Source: Erysipelotrichaceae bacterium (lineage in GTDB: Bacteria > Bacillota_I > Bacilli_A > RFN20 > CAG-826). Taken from it: DNA of 64,000 bases. Position 1 is the stretch's first letter. Every line of letters starts with the position of its first letter. Position numbers and translations under genes: made by a program. Below the pieces are notes generated by a model, which was not told the origin of the DNA, ran no database searches, and worked only from the letters and a program-made list of their open reading frames with translations. Shown here piece by piece: positions 34,871 to 43,078 of the stretch. Location: contig SVBB01000003.1 in NCBI GenBank assembly GCA_015059105.1, positions 1-64,000 on the forward strand, in the 5' to 3' direction.

Positions 34871-36063
34871 TAAGTTAAAACAATTATTAAACCAATAACC
34901 GAGATTAAAGAAGCATCTCGGTTATTTTTATATAGTTTAATTATCTTATAGATGCTAAAACAAATAAGTGCGGCAAGTAATGATAATCCTAAATAGCCTA
35001 ATGCTCCATAGGTTTGGATATATAGGTTGTGCGGCATTTTTACACTTCCTTCGATTATTGTTGCAAAAGCAGTGTTGAAATAACCATGCCCTATTCCGAT
35101 ATAGCGGTGGAAGTCTCTGGTCATAGTTATCGCAATATCCCATAGTAGCTTTCGATCTTTTATAGAACTATTGTTTGTAAAAAGAACATCTTTTATATAG
35201 TTTTTTAATTCCGGTATGGTAAGACACATCGAAATAAAAATACAAATTGAAAGCACAAGTAGGAATACGAAATTCATATTTCTGAAAGTATGTTGCTTCC
35301 AAGATTTAATCATTTTATAAACAAAGAATCCTATTGTTAAAATGATAGCTAAAAATAAGCATGCACGCGACATTGGAAAAATAGTGTTGATGCAGAAAAA
35401 CAGTCCAAGAATCCAAAAGATGTGTTTCTTTATTGCAATGTGTAGCCCATAACAACAAAAACCTGCTCCTAACATAATTGTTGCATAGCTATTAGTATTG
35501 TTTGTTAAACTTTTTGGGTTGTACGTTCTTGTTGTTTCAGTGATATTTTTAAAGAATAGTTTGTATGTTTCTATTTCGGCGATATAAGAGTATAGAATCA
35601 TAAATAATCCGATAGCAATAATTAATGAACTTATCCAAATGAAGTGTTTTTTGAAGTCGACCCTTTGTAGTAAATAATTTATGGATATATAAATATTTAA
35701 TAGCAATAAGAGAAAACAAAATATATACATTGCTTTATACTCATTGCTAATTGTTATTATTTTGGATTCAAGTGAATCCATATAAATATATTCGATTGTA
35801 TTCTCTAGTGGAGTAGTAACAATAACAACCAAGTTAACGATAAATAGACAAGAAAGAATAATTATCAACGGAATATTAATTTTCATTTTGAAAAATATTC
35901 TTTCGGTATTTATGAAGATAACTATCAAAACAATATCCGCGATTGCTAACGGGAGGAAAACTGGGAAATCCAAATCTGATGGAATAGTGTTGTCTTTAAC
36001 GCCACCTAAAAACAAACATATAGATGTTCCATAACAAACAATGAAAAACAACAGACTAAGCAT
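34852..36063 (-). CDS. Wzy/WaaL-like O-antigen ligase or polymerase, copy B
   Basis: A 403-aa membrane protein, about 10-12 helices, paralogous over its whole length to copy A at the left edge. Shared blocks include AMYIFCFLLLLLNIYI, YNPKSLTNNTNSYATIMLGA, FPMSRACLF, GIGHGYFNTAFATI and KMPHNLYIQTYGALG. The ATG at 36063 has GGAAAG upstream. However, the 14 codons before it also match copy A in protein sequence (for example a shared KTN-KD segment), which suggests a true start upstream at ATT (36103-36105) 8 nt after GAGG. Its 3' end overlaps the helicase gene by 19 nt on the other strand. It is divergent from the second locus, as copy A is from the first. Confidence 0.78.
   Translation of the reverse strand: MLSLLFFIVCYGTSICLFLGGVKDNTIPSDLDFPVFLPLAIADIVLIVIFINTERIFFKMKINIPLIIILSCLFIVNLVVIVTTPLENTIEYIYMDSLESKIITISNEYKAMYIFCFLLLLLNIYISINYLLQRVDFKKHFIWISSLIIAIGLFMILYSYIAEIETYKLFFKNITETTRTYNPKSLTNNTNSYATIMLGAGFCCYGLHIAIKKHIFWILGLFFCINTIFPMSRACLFLAIILTIGFFVYKMIKSWKQHTFRNMNFVFLLVLSICIFISMCLTIPELKNYIKDVLFTNNSSIKDRKLLWDIAITMTRDFHRYIGIGHGYFNTAFATIIEGSVKMPHNLYIQTYGALGYLGLSLLAALICFSIYKIIKLYKNNRDASLISVIGLIIVLTYYLVEG
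34897..34930 (+). terminator. Intrinsic terminator (plus strand) inside the 3' end of wzy copy B
   Basis: AACCGAGAT (34897-34905) pairs exactly with ATCTCGGTT (34915-34923), loop TAAAGAAGC, followed by ATTTTTAT. It would end the helicase transcript 27 nt after its stop codon. It is the positional equivalent of 85-123: two base pairs differ on both sides of the stem and remain paired. Confidence 0.7.
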
Positions 36064-36197
36064 GTCTTTCCAGTTGGTTTTGAAATAGTTGGTGATTGTT
36101 TTAATAGTTATTTCCTCTTAAACATTCTAGTCAATAATTAATATAGTTGCTATCTAATGTTTATAATACTTTATAACTATAACATCATTATTGTTAA

Positions 36198-36238
36198 TGT
36201 AAACCGATATTTTGATGAAATGTAAACCAAACTTTACA
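36198..36238. promoter_or_regulatory. Operator candidate: TGTAAAC half-site plus TGTAAA-N6-TTTACA palindrome (copy B)
   Basis: TGTAAAC (36198-36204) and the palindrome TGTAAACCAAACTTTACA (36221-36238) repeat the layout upstream of the first operon, with 14 bp to the -35 box. The six central bases differ between the two copies while both half-sites are kept. Confidence 0.65.
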
Positions 36239-36252
36239 TTGAATAAAAATGG

Positions 36253-36280
36253 TTGCATTTTGATTATATGAGTCTACAAT
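36253..36280 (+). promoter_or_regulatory. Promoter of loaP and the second polysaccharide locus
   Basis: TTGCAT (36253-36258), a 16-bp spacer and TACAAT (36275-36280). Spacer length and -10 sequence are identical to those of the first locus promoter. The predicted start is near 36287, about 108 nt before RNA element E3. Confidence 0.62.
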
Positions 36281-36367
36281 AGACTTTGGCTTGTATAACA
36301 AGATATACGAGCCAGTGTATTGTTATTTGTTATATTGTTAGATATAATAAATAGTAACTGAATAAGA

Positions 36368-36475
36368 ACATCAATCTACTATCTAATAATTGCAGCCCGT
36401 GGCACTTTTTGATGAGGTAGAGGTCATCCTTCTTCGGTATATGATTTATATGCATATATCAAAGAACTTTTATAC
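36368..36475 (+). ncRNA. Structured leader element E3 (candidate LoaP-responsive RNA)
   Basis: ACATCAATC (36368-36376), then GCCCGTGGCAC (36395-36405), then after 30 nt a 25-nt hairpin (36436-36460) with arms GGTATATG and CATATATC, then AAAGAACTTTTATACC. GAGGT upstream can pair with ACTTT downstream. Relative to E1 and E2, stem pairs six and seven change from G-T and C-G to A-T and T-A. The element ends about 12 nt before the loaP ATG, which has no clear Shine-Dalgarno, so it could also affect loaP translation. Confidence 0.62.
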
Positions 36476-36486
36476 CCAAAATAATT

Positions 36487-37017
36487 ATGTATTACGTTAT
36501 TCAAGTACAATCTGGAAAAGAAGACAAAGTGATTGAAGAGATAAAATCTCATAAAGATCATGACCCATCTTTTGATATATTCACTCCATATAGAATAGAG
36601 AGACGAAAATACAAAAATGATTTTAAAGATGTAAAGGTAAAATGTTTCCCAGGATATATATTCGCGGAGACGAATGATGTAAAACAGTTAATTACTGAAT
36701 TATATTGGGCGCCTGATTATGCAAGGTTATTAGGAAAAGAAAAATTGAATGATAATTATCTTCCATTATCAGAAGAAGAGTCAAGGGTGATTGATATTCT
36801 ATATAACGCTGAAAATGATAGGACAACACCTATCATGGATATAGAAGTTCTAGAGGGGGACAGGATAAGAGTAGTGTCTGGTCCACTTATGGGACAAGAA
36901 AGTGTAGTGAAGAAAGTCGACCTACATAAGAGAAGAATTAAGATAACCACAACATTAGCAGGACGAGGAGTCGAAGCTTATGTTGCGATTAATATAGTGA
37001 CAAAAACAAACATATAA
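36487..37017 (+). CDS. loaP: LoaP-type NusG paralogue (antiterminator)
   Basis: Specialised NusG-family protein of 176 aa. The NGN domain (about 1-105) begins MYYVIQVQSGKEDKVIEEI and has KCFPGYIFAETNDVKQLI. A KOW domain follows (about 122-150, LEGDRIRVVSGPLMGQESVVKKVD). First position in a polysaccharide operon and lack of the housekeeping nusG neighbours fit LoaP, which in Bacillota promotes readthrough of terminators in long biosynthetic operons after binding a leader RNA hairpin. The leader of this gene and that of the first operon share a hairpin element, and terminators follow in both, so LoaP is a likely common regulator. Confidence 0.85.
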   Translation: MYYVIQVQSGKEDKVIEEIKSHKDHDPSFDIFTPYRIERRKYKNDFKDVKVKCFPGYIFAETNDVKQLITELYWAPDYARLLGKEKLNDNYLPLSEEESRVIDILYNAENDRTTPIMDIEVLEGDRIRVVSGPLMGQESVVKKVDLHKRRIKITTTLAGRGVEAYVAINIVTKTNI

Positions 37018-37019
37018 CA

Positions 37020-37049
37020 ACAACTTCAATTTGAAAGTTGTTTTTATTT
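37020..37049 (+). terminator. Intrinsic terminator after loaP
   Basis: ACAACTT (37020-37026) pairs with AAGTTGT (37035-37041), loop CAATTTGA, followed by TTTTATTTA. It begins 3 nt after the loaP stop and precedes the aminotransferase gene, so transcripts would end at loaP unless polymerase is modified to read through. Confidence 0.7.
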
Positions 37050-37078
37050 AACGCGTATGCGTATATAGAGGTGCAAAC

Positions 37079-38356
37079 ATGTACACAAGAAAAGATTTAA
37101 AACCATTTGAAAAAAAGATTTACTTAGCATCACCAACTATGCATGGTGATGAATTTAAGTATATGAAAGAAGCATATGACACTAACTGGATGTCAACAGT
37201 TGGTGAGAATATCAATGAAGTTGAAAGATTAGCAGCAGAAAAAGCTGGTGTGAAATATGCAGTTGCATTATGTAATTGCACATCCGCATTACACTTATGC
37301 TGCAAGTTTGCCGGTGAAAGATTATATGGCAAACCACAAATCAGTCATGGAGCATTAGAAGGCAAAAAAGTGTTCTGTTCTGATATGACATTTGATGCAA
37401 CGTTAAACCCTGTTGTGTATGAAGGTGGTATTCCAGTATTTATTGATACAGAAGAATCATCTTGGAACATGGACCCAGTTGCTCTTGAAAAAGCATTTGA
37501 ACTATACCCAGATGTTAAATTAGTAGTATGTGCAGAATTATATGGCTTCCCAGGTAGAATTGATTTGATTAGAGATATATGCCATAAACATGGCGCGTTA
37601 TTAATTGAAGATGCCGCAGAAGCTATGGGGGCAACACTTAATGGTCAACAATGTGGTTCCTTTGGTGATTATGCTGCAGTTAGTTATAACGGCAACAAGA
37701 TTATTACTGGATCAAGTGGTGGTTGCCTTTTAACTAACGACTTAGAAGTTGCAAACAAAGCTCGCAAATGGTCAACACAAGCAAGAGAAAATGCACCTTG
37801 GTACCAACATGAAGAAGTTGGATATAACTATAGAATGAGCAATGTTATCGCAGGTGTTATTAGAGGACAGTACAACTATCTTGAAGAACATATTGCTCAA
37901 AAGAAAGCAGTTTATGATAGATATGTTGAAGGTCTTAAAGGATTACCAATTAAGATGAATCCAATTACTGATAATACAAAACCAAATTATTGGTTATCAG
38001 CGTTGATTATTGATAAAGAAGCAATGTGCAAACAAGTTAGAGATGATTCTAAAGCACTATATATTCCTGAACATGGTAAATCATGTCCAACTGAAATATT
38101 AGAAGCAATTGCCTCTTTAAATGCTGAAGGTAGACCAATTTGGAAACCAATGCATATGCAACCAATGTATAGACTTCATGAGTGCATTGGTAGAGATGGC
38201 ACGATTAGATGCAGAACTAATGCATATATTGCTGGTGGAGTTAATGATGTAGGGGCAGATATCTTTGATAGAGGGTTATGCTTACCATCAGATAATAAAA
38301 TGACTCCAGAAGAACAAGATAGAATCATTGAAGTTATTAGGAGATGTTTTGAATAA
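37079..38356 (+). CDS. DegT/DnrJ/EryC1-type sugar aminotransferase (PglE/LegC-like)
   Basis: PLP enzyme of 425 aa that aminates a 4-keto-6-deoxy UDP-sugar. Family blocks are NWMSTVGENINEVER, ALCNCTSALHLC, LIEDAAEAMGATLNG and SYNGNKIITGSSGG with the PLP lysine. A C-terminal extension with GRPIWKPMHMQPMYR is typical of bacillosamine-type transaminases. With the PglF-like dehydratase at 55617 and the PglD-like acetyltransferase at 39653 it could make UDP-di-N-acetylbacillosamine. GAGGTG precedes the ATG. The next gene starts at the stop codon. Confidence 0.9.
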   Translation: MYTRKDLKPFEKKIYLASPTMHGDEFKYMKEAYDTNWMSTVGENINEVERLAAEKAGVKYAVALCNCTSALHLCCKFAGERLYGKPQISHGALEGKKVFCSDMTFDATLNPVVYEGGIPVFIDTEESSWNMDPVALEKAFELYPDVKLVVCAELYGFPGRIDLIRDICHKHGALLIEDAAEAMGATLNGQQCGSFGDYAAVSYNGNKIITGSSGGCLLTNDLEVANKARKWSTQARENAPWYQHEEVGYNYRMSNVIAGVIRGQYNYLEEHIAQKKAVYDRYVEGLKGLPIKMNPITDNTKPNYWLSALIIDKEAMCKQVRDDSKALYIPEHGKSCPTEILEAIASLNAEGRPIWKPMHMQPMYRLHECIGRDGTIRCRTNAYIAGGVNDVGADIFDRGLCLPSDNKMTPEEQDRIIEVIRRCFE

Positions 38357-39081
38357 TGGAATGGTATTGGATTGTTCTTATAGTTCTTGGATCTATTGTT
38401 ATTTGGATTATATTATCGGCTTTATTGTATAAGCCATTTTTTAAACGCTTTTATGATATTTTCCTTAGCCTTTTCGCGTTAATTGTCCTATCCCCTTTGC
38501 TAATTGCTATTTCTATTGTTGCAAGAATTAAAATGGGGAAAGGTATTATATTCAAGCAAAAAAGAATCGGGAAGAACAATAAAGAATTTAAATTATTAAA
38601 ATTTAGAACGATGTTGAACACTCGTGATGAGAACGGGGTTTTTTTACCAGATGACCAAAGAGTTACTAAATTTGGTAATTTTCTTAGAAAAACTTCAATC
38701 GATGAACTTCCAAGTTTACTCAATATTTTAAAAGGTGACATGAGCATCATTGGACCTAGACCACTCCCTGTGAGGTATCTACCAAGATACAATGAGCACC
38801 AAATCAGAAGGCATGAAGTTAGACCTGGGTTATCAAATCCTGCAACAACACATGGACGAAATTCGCAGAGTTGGGAAGAACAGTTTGATAGAGATGTTAA
38901 ATATGTTGATAGTCTTTCGATGTGGGTTGATATCAAAAGTATTTTTGCAACGATTAAAGTTGTCTTAACTAAGGAAGGTGCTGTTGCAGACGACAACGGA
39001 GCGAGAGGAGAATTCATTGGAACTGCTGACCCATCCACACTTGGTGTCGATGATGAAGGCAATTTCATGAAGATAAAATAA
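38356..39081 (+). CDS. Initiating sugar-phosphate transferase (PglC-like)
   Basis: A 241-aa transferase with an N-terminal membrane helix (about 4-27), a second hydrophobic segment (about 38-58), FKQKRIGKNNKEFKLLKFRTM, KTSIDELPSLLNILKGDMSIIGPRPLP and RPGLSNPAT. It would load the first sugar phosphate onto undecaprenyl phosphate. Gene context (aminotransferase before, acetyltransferases after) fits a diNAcBac-phosphate transferase like PglC. The C-terminus has an extra 40-residue tail ending in acidic and polar residues. Confidence 0.9.
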   Translation: MEWYWIVLIVLGSIVIWIILSALLYKPFFKRFYDIFLSLFALIVLSPLLIAISIVARIKMGKGIIFKQKRIGKNNKEFKLLKFRTMLNTRDENGVFLPDDQRVTKFGNFLRKTSIDELPSLLNILKGDMSIIGPRPLPVRYLPRYNEHQIRRHEVRPGLSNPATTHGRNSQSWEEQFDRDVKYVDSLSMWVDIKSIFATIKVVLTKEGAVADDNGARGEFIGTADPSTLGVDDEGNFMKIK

Positions 39082-39082
39082 T

Positions 39083-39649
39083 ATGGATTCTAAAAGATTA
39101 TTTCGAACGATAAGGCTGTTTTTAACGCCAAGCAGTGCAAAAAGAACTAATTATTTAAAAAGAAAAGGGATATTTAAGTCGATTGGCGATAATTGTTCAA
39201 TTATGGATAGATATGTTCCTTTATATTCAAATTTGATTAGCGTAGGCAATAATGTTCATTTGGCGTCAAATGTAAAGTTTATAACTCATGACATTTCTCA
39301 CGTTATGCTAAACAACCTTTACGGGGAAGATAAATTTAAAGAACAAATTGGTTGTATTGAAATTGGTAACAACGTCTTTATAGGGGCTAATTGCACAATT
39401 TTGTTGAATGTTAAGATTGGAAATAATGTAATAGTCGGAGCTAATTCAGTAATAACTAAAGACATTCCAGACAACTCAGTTTGTGCAGGTATTCCTGCTC
39501 GCGTTATTGGAGATTTTGATAGTTTTGTTGAAAAAAGAAGTAATAGTGTGTACCCAAATGAAATGAAACCAATTATTGGAAAAAGGATTGAAAAGGATCT
39601 AGAAGAATATATGTGGAATAAGTTTCACAAAGAACACGGGAGAGAATAG
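39083..39649 (+). CDS. Hexapeptide-repeat O-acetyltransferase
   Basis: A 188-aa left-handed beta-helix acyltransferase. Hexapeptide turns run from about 60 to 140: IGNNVFIGANCTILLNVKIGNNVIVGANSVITKDIPDNSVCAGIPARVIG. Catalytic histidine candidates lie in FITHDISHVM. It probably acetylates a sugar of the second polysaccharide. It begins 2 nt after the transferase stop and 3 nt before the PglD-like gene. Confidence 0.85.
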   Translation: MDSKRLFRTIRLFLTPSSAKRTNYLKRKGIFKSIGDNCSIMDRYVPLYSNLISVGNNVHLASNVKFITHDISHVMLNNLYGEDKFKEQIGCIEIGNNVFIGANCTILLNVKIGNNVIVGANSVITKDIPDNSVCAGIPARVIGDFDSFVEKRSNSVYPNEMKPIIGKRIEKDLEEYMWNKFHKEHGRE

Positions 39650-39652
39650 AAA

Positions 39653-40288
39653 ATGAAGAAAATGATTATTGTAGGCGCCGGTGGGTTTGGAAGAGAACTT
39701 CTTTGGTGGATTAAAGATATTAACAAAGTAAATAAAACTTGGGAAATATTAGGCTTTATTGATGATGATATTCATGCACTTGATAAATATGAATGCGATT
39801 ATGATATTATTGGTACTATTTCAGATTGGCAGCCTAAAGATGACGAAGTTTTTGCTCTTGCTATCGGTTCGCCAGCAACAAAACGTATAATTGTTGAAAA
39901 ACTAAAAGCGAAAGGTGCTTCTTTTGCAACGATTATTCATCCAACTGCTGCTTTAAGCGAATTTGCAAAAGTTGGTGAGGGGTTGATTATGTTCCCACAT
40001 TCGAAAATATCATGCAATAGTGTTGTTGGTGATTTTGTAACTTTATTAGCGACTCCGATTGGTCATGATAATGTTATTGGCGATTACACGGTTATAAGTG
40101 GTGGTTGCAATATTGTAAGGAATGTTCAAATTGGCCACGATGTATTTATTGCTGCTGGTGTTTGTATAGCGCAAGATGTTCATATTGGAAATAACGCTTA
40201 TCTAGGATTAGGAAGCGTGGTTTTAAAAGATGTTCCAGATGGAGCAACAGTGTTTGGTAATCCTGCAAGAGTTTTACCAACAAAATAA
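39653..40288 (+). CDS. PglD/NeuD-type sugar N- or O-acetyltransferase
   Basis: A 211-aa enzyme with an N-terminal Rossmann-like domain (MIIVGAGGFGRELLWWIKDI, then LGFIDDD) and a C-terminal left-handed beta-helix (about 100-205) with FPHSKISCNSVVGDFVTLLATPIGHDNVIGDYTVISGG. This is the exact layout of PglD and NeuD. Next to a PglE-like transaminase and PglC-like transferase it is best read as the acetyltransferase of bacillosamine synthesis. Confidence 0.9.
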   Translation: MKKMIIVGAGGFGRELLWWIKDINKVNKTWEILGFIDDDIHALDKYECDYDIIGTISDWQPKDDEVFALAIGSPATKRIIVEKLKAKGASFATIIHPTAALSEFAKVGEGLIMFPHSKISCNSVVGDFVTLLATPIGHDNVIGDYTVISGGCNIVRNVQIGHDVFIAAGVCIAQDVHIGNNAYLGLGSVVLKDVPDGATVFGNPARVLPTK

Positions 40289-40306
40289 TGTATAAGGAGT
40301 TTAAAA

Positions 40307-41854
40307 ATGCAAAGTCAATTAGCAAATTTGTTTTATGAAAATTCACTAAAGACGCCTAATAAGGAAGCCATTTGGTGTGATGGACAAAGCAAAACATATA
40401 AGGAAATGGCAGATTATGTCAGCCAATATTCAAATTTATTACTTAAGTTAGGTGTTAAATATGGTGACCATATCGCAATTCCAATGAATAACAGCATTGA
40501 ATCAGTTGCTTTATTTTTCTCCGCTGCTGATTTAGGTGTATGCTTAGTTCCGCTAAATCCAACATTGCCATTAGAAGCGATTAAGTCGGCAATGAAATTT
40601 GGCGATATGAAGCACCTCATTGCAAGAAAAGCTTTCTATAACGAATGTCAAAAAAATGGTGGATTAGACGTTCCTGGAATTAAAATTTGTTTAGATAACG
40701 ATTACCCAGACACAGTTCCATTTTCTTGCATAAATGAAATGCCTACTACTAGACCAGTTGTCAACAATATTAATGGCGATGAAAGTCTCATATTAACGAT
40801 GACATCTGGTTCAACCGGAAATCCAAAACCAATTGATATTTCTCAAAAAAATAAGATTGATAGAGCGATGGCTCATATACGTGTTTATAATATCAGCAAA
40901 GATGACCGCATTCTTGCTGCAACTCCTCTATATCATTCACTTGCAGAAAGATTAGTTATTCTTCCTCTTATATTAGGAGCAACTTCTATTTTATTACCGC
41001 GTTTCACTCCTCAAATTTGGTTGAACTGTGCGAAAGAACAAAAGACAACTTTTACAATTGCTGTCTCGGCTCAATTAGCACAAATCCTTGAAGTGCTAAA
41101 ACAAGATGACTCTATTGTGATTGATTCATTTAGATGTATAGTTTCTTCTTCCGCCCTTTTAGAAGAAAAAGTTAAATATGAGCTCATCGATAAGTTGAAA
41201 TGTGAATTCCATGAAATGTATGGAACATCAGAAACATCAACAATTACCAACATTTGTTTCCAAAAAAGTCCTGACAAGCAAAAATCAGTTGGCTTACCTT
41301 TTGATGAAGCATCAATAAAGATTTTAAAAGAAGACGCTGAAGCGAATTTTGATATTGAATGTAATGTGGGTGAGGTTGGTGAGATTGCTTGTAAGACATC
41401 TTTATTGTGCAAAGGTTATTACCACCAAGAAGAGATGATGAAAATGCAAATGAAAGATGGCTACTTCAGAACTGGTGATTTAGGATACTTGGACGAAGAT
41501 GGCTACTTATATTTTTCAGGCAGAAAGAAAGAAATCATTATTACTGGAGCAGTTAATGTATACCCACATGATATTGATGTTGTTTTAGAGAGATTGCCTG
41601 AGATAAAAGAATGTGCGGCATTTTCTTATCCAGATGATCGATTGGGTGAAGTAGTTGCTGTTGCCTTAGTACCTAATGAGGACGCAGAAATTAACATTAG
41701 AAGCGTGAAGACTTATTGTGCAAGAAATCTTGCTGATTTCCAACAACCACACAAGTTTTTTGTGGTAGATCAACTACCTAAAAACACGATGGGAAAATTA
41801 CAAAGAATGAACGTATATAATTATGTTCAAAGCTTAGGCTTAGATAAAGAATAG
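40307..41854 (+). CDS. AMP-forming acyl/aryl ligase (ANL superfamily)
   Basis: Adenylate-forming ligase of 515 aa. It has the phosphate-binding loop ILTMTSGSTGNPKP (about 163-176), the MYGTSETSTI motif, the YFRTGDLGYLDEDGYLYFSGRKKEIIITGAVNVYP hinge and the C-terminal lysine block KNTMGKLQR. It activates a carboxylic acid as the AMP ester and would load it onto the carrier protein encoded by the next gene. AAGGAG lies 9 nt upstream. The acid is unknown; the following aldolase- and DHQ-synthase-like genes may make or modify it. Confidence 0.9.
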   Translation: MQSQLANLFYENSLKTPNKEAIWCDGQSKTYKEMADYVSQYSNLLLKLGVKYGDHIAIPMNNSIESVALFFSAADLGVCLVPLNPTLPLEAIKSAMKFGDMKHLIARKAFYNECQKNGGLDVPGIKICLDNDYPDTVPFSCINEMPTTRPVVNNINGDESLILTMTSGSTGNPKPIDISQKNKIDRAMAHIRVYNISKDDRILAATPLYHSLAERLVILPLILGATSILLPRFTPQIWLNCAKEQKTTFTIAVSAQLAQILEVLKQDDSIVIDSFRCIVSSSALLEEKVKYELIDKLKCEFHEMYGTSETSTITNICFQKSPDKQKSVGLPFDEASIKILKEDAEANFDIECNVGEVGEIACKTSLLCKGYYHQEEMMKMQMKDGYFRTGDLGYLDEDGYLYFSGRKKEIIITGAVNVYPHDIDVVLERLPEIKECAAFSYPDDRLGEVVAVALVPNEDAEINIRSVKTYCARNLADFQQPHKFFVVDQLPKNTMGKLQRMNVYNYVQSLGLDKE

Positions 41855-41863
41855 GTGGTATTT

Positions 41864-42112
41864 ATGAATAACAAAATTAAAGAATTTATTTTAGACTACA
41901 TCCAAAGAGAATATACTTTACCAGATGATGTCGATGTCATGGAACTAAATTATGTTGATTCAGGATATATTGATTCCTTGGGATTAATTCAATTTATCGC
42001 GACTTTAGAGGATGAATTCAATATTGCTTTTACTGATGAAGAATTGGCAAGTTCTGATATTAAGGTAGTGGGAAAACTAGTCGACATCATTTCTCGTAAG
42101 TTAGAAAAATAA
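41864..42112 (+). CDS. Acyl carrier protein
   Basis: A small acidic carrier of 82 aa with the phosphopantetheine serine in YIDSLGLIQFIATLEDEFNI (about 37-56). The ATG at 41864 is preferred because AGGTGG lies 7 nt upstream, between the ligase stop and the ATG. It follows the adenylating ligase and precedes the aldolase-like gene, so it is dedicated to this cassette rather than to fatty acid synthesis. Confidence 0.88.
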   Translation: MNNKIKEFILDYIQREYTLPDDVDVMELNYVDSGYIDSLGLIQFIATLEDEFNIAFTDEELASSDIKVVGKLVDIISRKLEK

Positions 42113-42125
42113 TCGAGGACTGCTT

Positions 42126-43076
42126 ATGAATACTGTAGATAGCATAAAAATACTTGACGCGACATTGAGAGATGGTGGTTTAGTTAATGATTTCTATTTT
42201 ACTGATGATTTCGCTCGCGCTTTGTACAAAGCAAATATTGAAGCGGGTGTTGATTACATGGAATTTGGGTATAGAGCTGATAAAAAGCAGTTTGATGTTA
42301 ACAAATTTGGGAAGTGGAAATTTACTACTGACGAAGATATTTTGGGAATAATTGGCAAAAAGGATCCAAGGATGAAAATTTCAATTATGACTGATGTTGG
42401 TAGAACAGATTATATAAATGATATTAAACCTAAAAAAGATAGCCCTGTTGATTTAGTGAGAGTGGCAACATATGTTCATCAAATAGATGACTGCATTAAG
42501 ATGATTAACCATATCTCATCACTAGGGTACGAAGTAACTTGCAATATTATGGCAATATCAACAGCGACTGATCAGGAATTAATAGAGTGTTTAAATAAAC
42601 TAGTTAAAACAAATGTCATTGGTGTGTACATTGTTGACAGCTATGGTTCTTTGTATCCGAAACAAGTGCGTCATTTGACAAAACTATTCCATGATATTTT
42701 AGCACCTGCTGGAAAAATGGTAGGTATTCATACACATAATAATCAACAATGTGCTTTTGCTAATACCATTGAAGCGAAAGCGTGCGGAGCGAGATTATTG
42801 GATGCAACTTGCCACGGAATGGGGAGAGGCGCGGGGAACTGCTTTCTTGAAGGCTTAATCGGATATCTTGATGGAAAGAAATATCATCTTAATCCTGTTT
42901 TAGATTTTGTTAGAAAGTACATGATTCCTTTGAAGGAAAGTGGAGTTGAATGGGGGTACAATACTTCATATTTGTTAACAGGTCTAACCAATCAACATCC
43001 TAGAACTGCTATTGCGGCTACTAAAGACAAGGATGATAATTTTATCGAACAATATAAGTTCCTATCCTATAAATAA
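42126..43076 (+). CDS. HMGL/DmpG-like aldolase (DRE-TIM family)
   Basis: DRE-TIM metallolyase/aldolase of 316 aa. It has ILDATLRDGGLVNDFYF at the start (D-x-T-L-R-D-G-G), VRVATYVHQ, YIVDSYGSLYP and VGIHTHNNQQCAFANTIEAKACGARLLDATCHGMGRGAGNC. The H-x-H and N residues fit a divalent-metal site as in 4-hydroxy-2-oxovalerate aldolase and isopropylmalate synthases. It could join or split a keto acid. In this locus it probably builds an acid or branched moiety for the polysaccharide. The exact reaction cannot be inferred. Confidence 0.82.
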   Translation: MNTVDSIKILDATLRDGGLVNDFYFTDDFARALYKANIEAGVDYMEFGYRADKKQFDVNKFGKWKFTTDEDILGIIGKKDPRMKISIMTDVGRTDYINDIKPKKDSPVDLVRVATYVHQIDDCIKMINHISSLGYEVTCNIMAISTATDQELIECLNKLVKTNVIGVYIVDSYGSLYPKQVRHLTKLFHDILAPAGKMVGIHTHNNQQCAFANTIEAKACGARLLDATCHGMGRGAGNCFLEGLIGYLDGKKYHLNPVLDFVRKYMIPLKESGVEWGYNTSYLLTGLTNQHPRTAIAATKDKDDNFIEQYKFLSYK

Positions 43077-43078
43077 TT

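Noticed and set aside
36305-36320. GAGCCAGTG in the second leader as a fourth RNA element
   Set aside because: Only the first bases match; the GGCAC part and the hairpin are absent.
38451-39068. 205-codon minus-strand frame within the PglC-like gene
   Set aside because: It is opposite an intact initiating transferase with all motifs; the translated sequence has no recognisable family.
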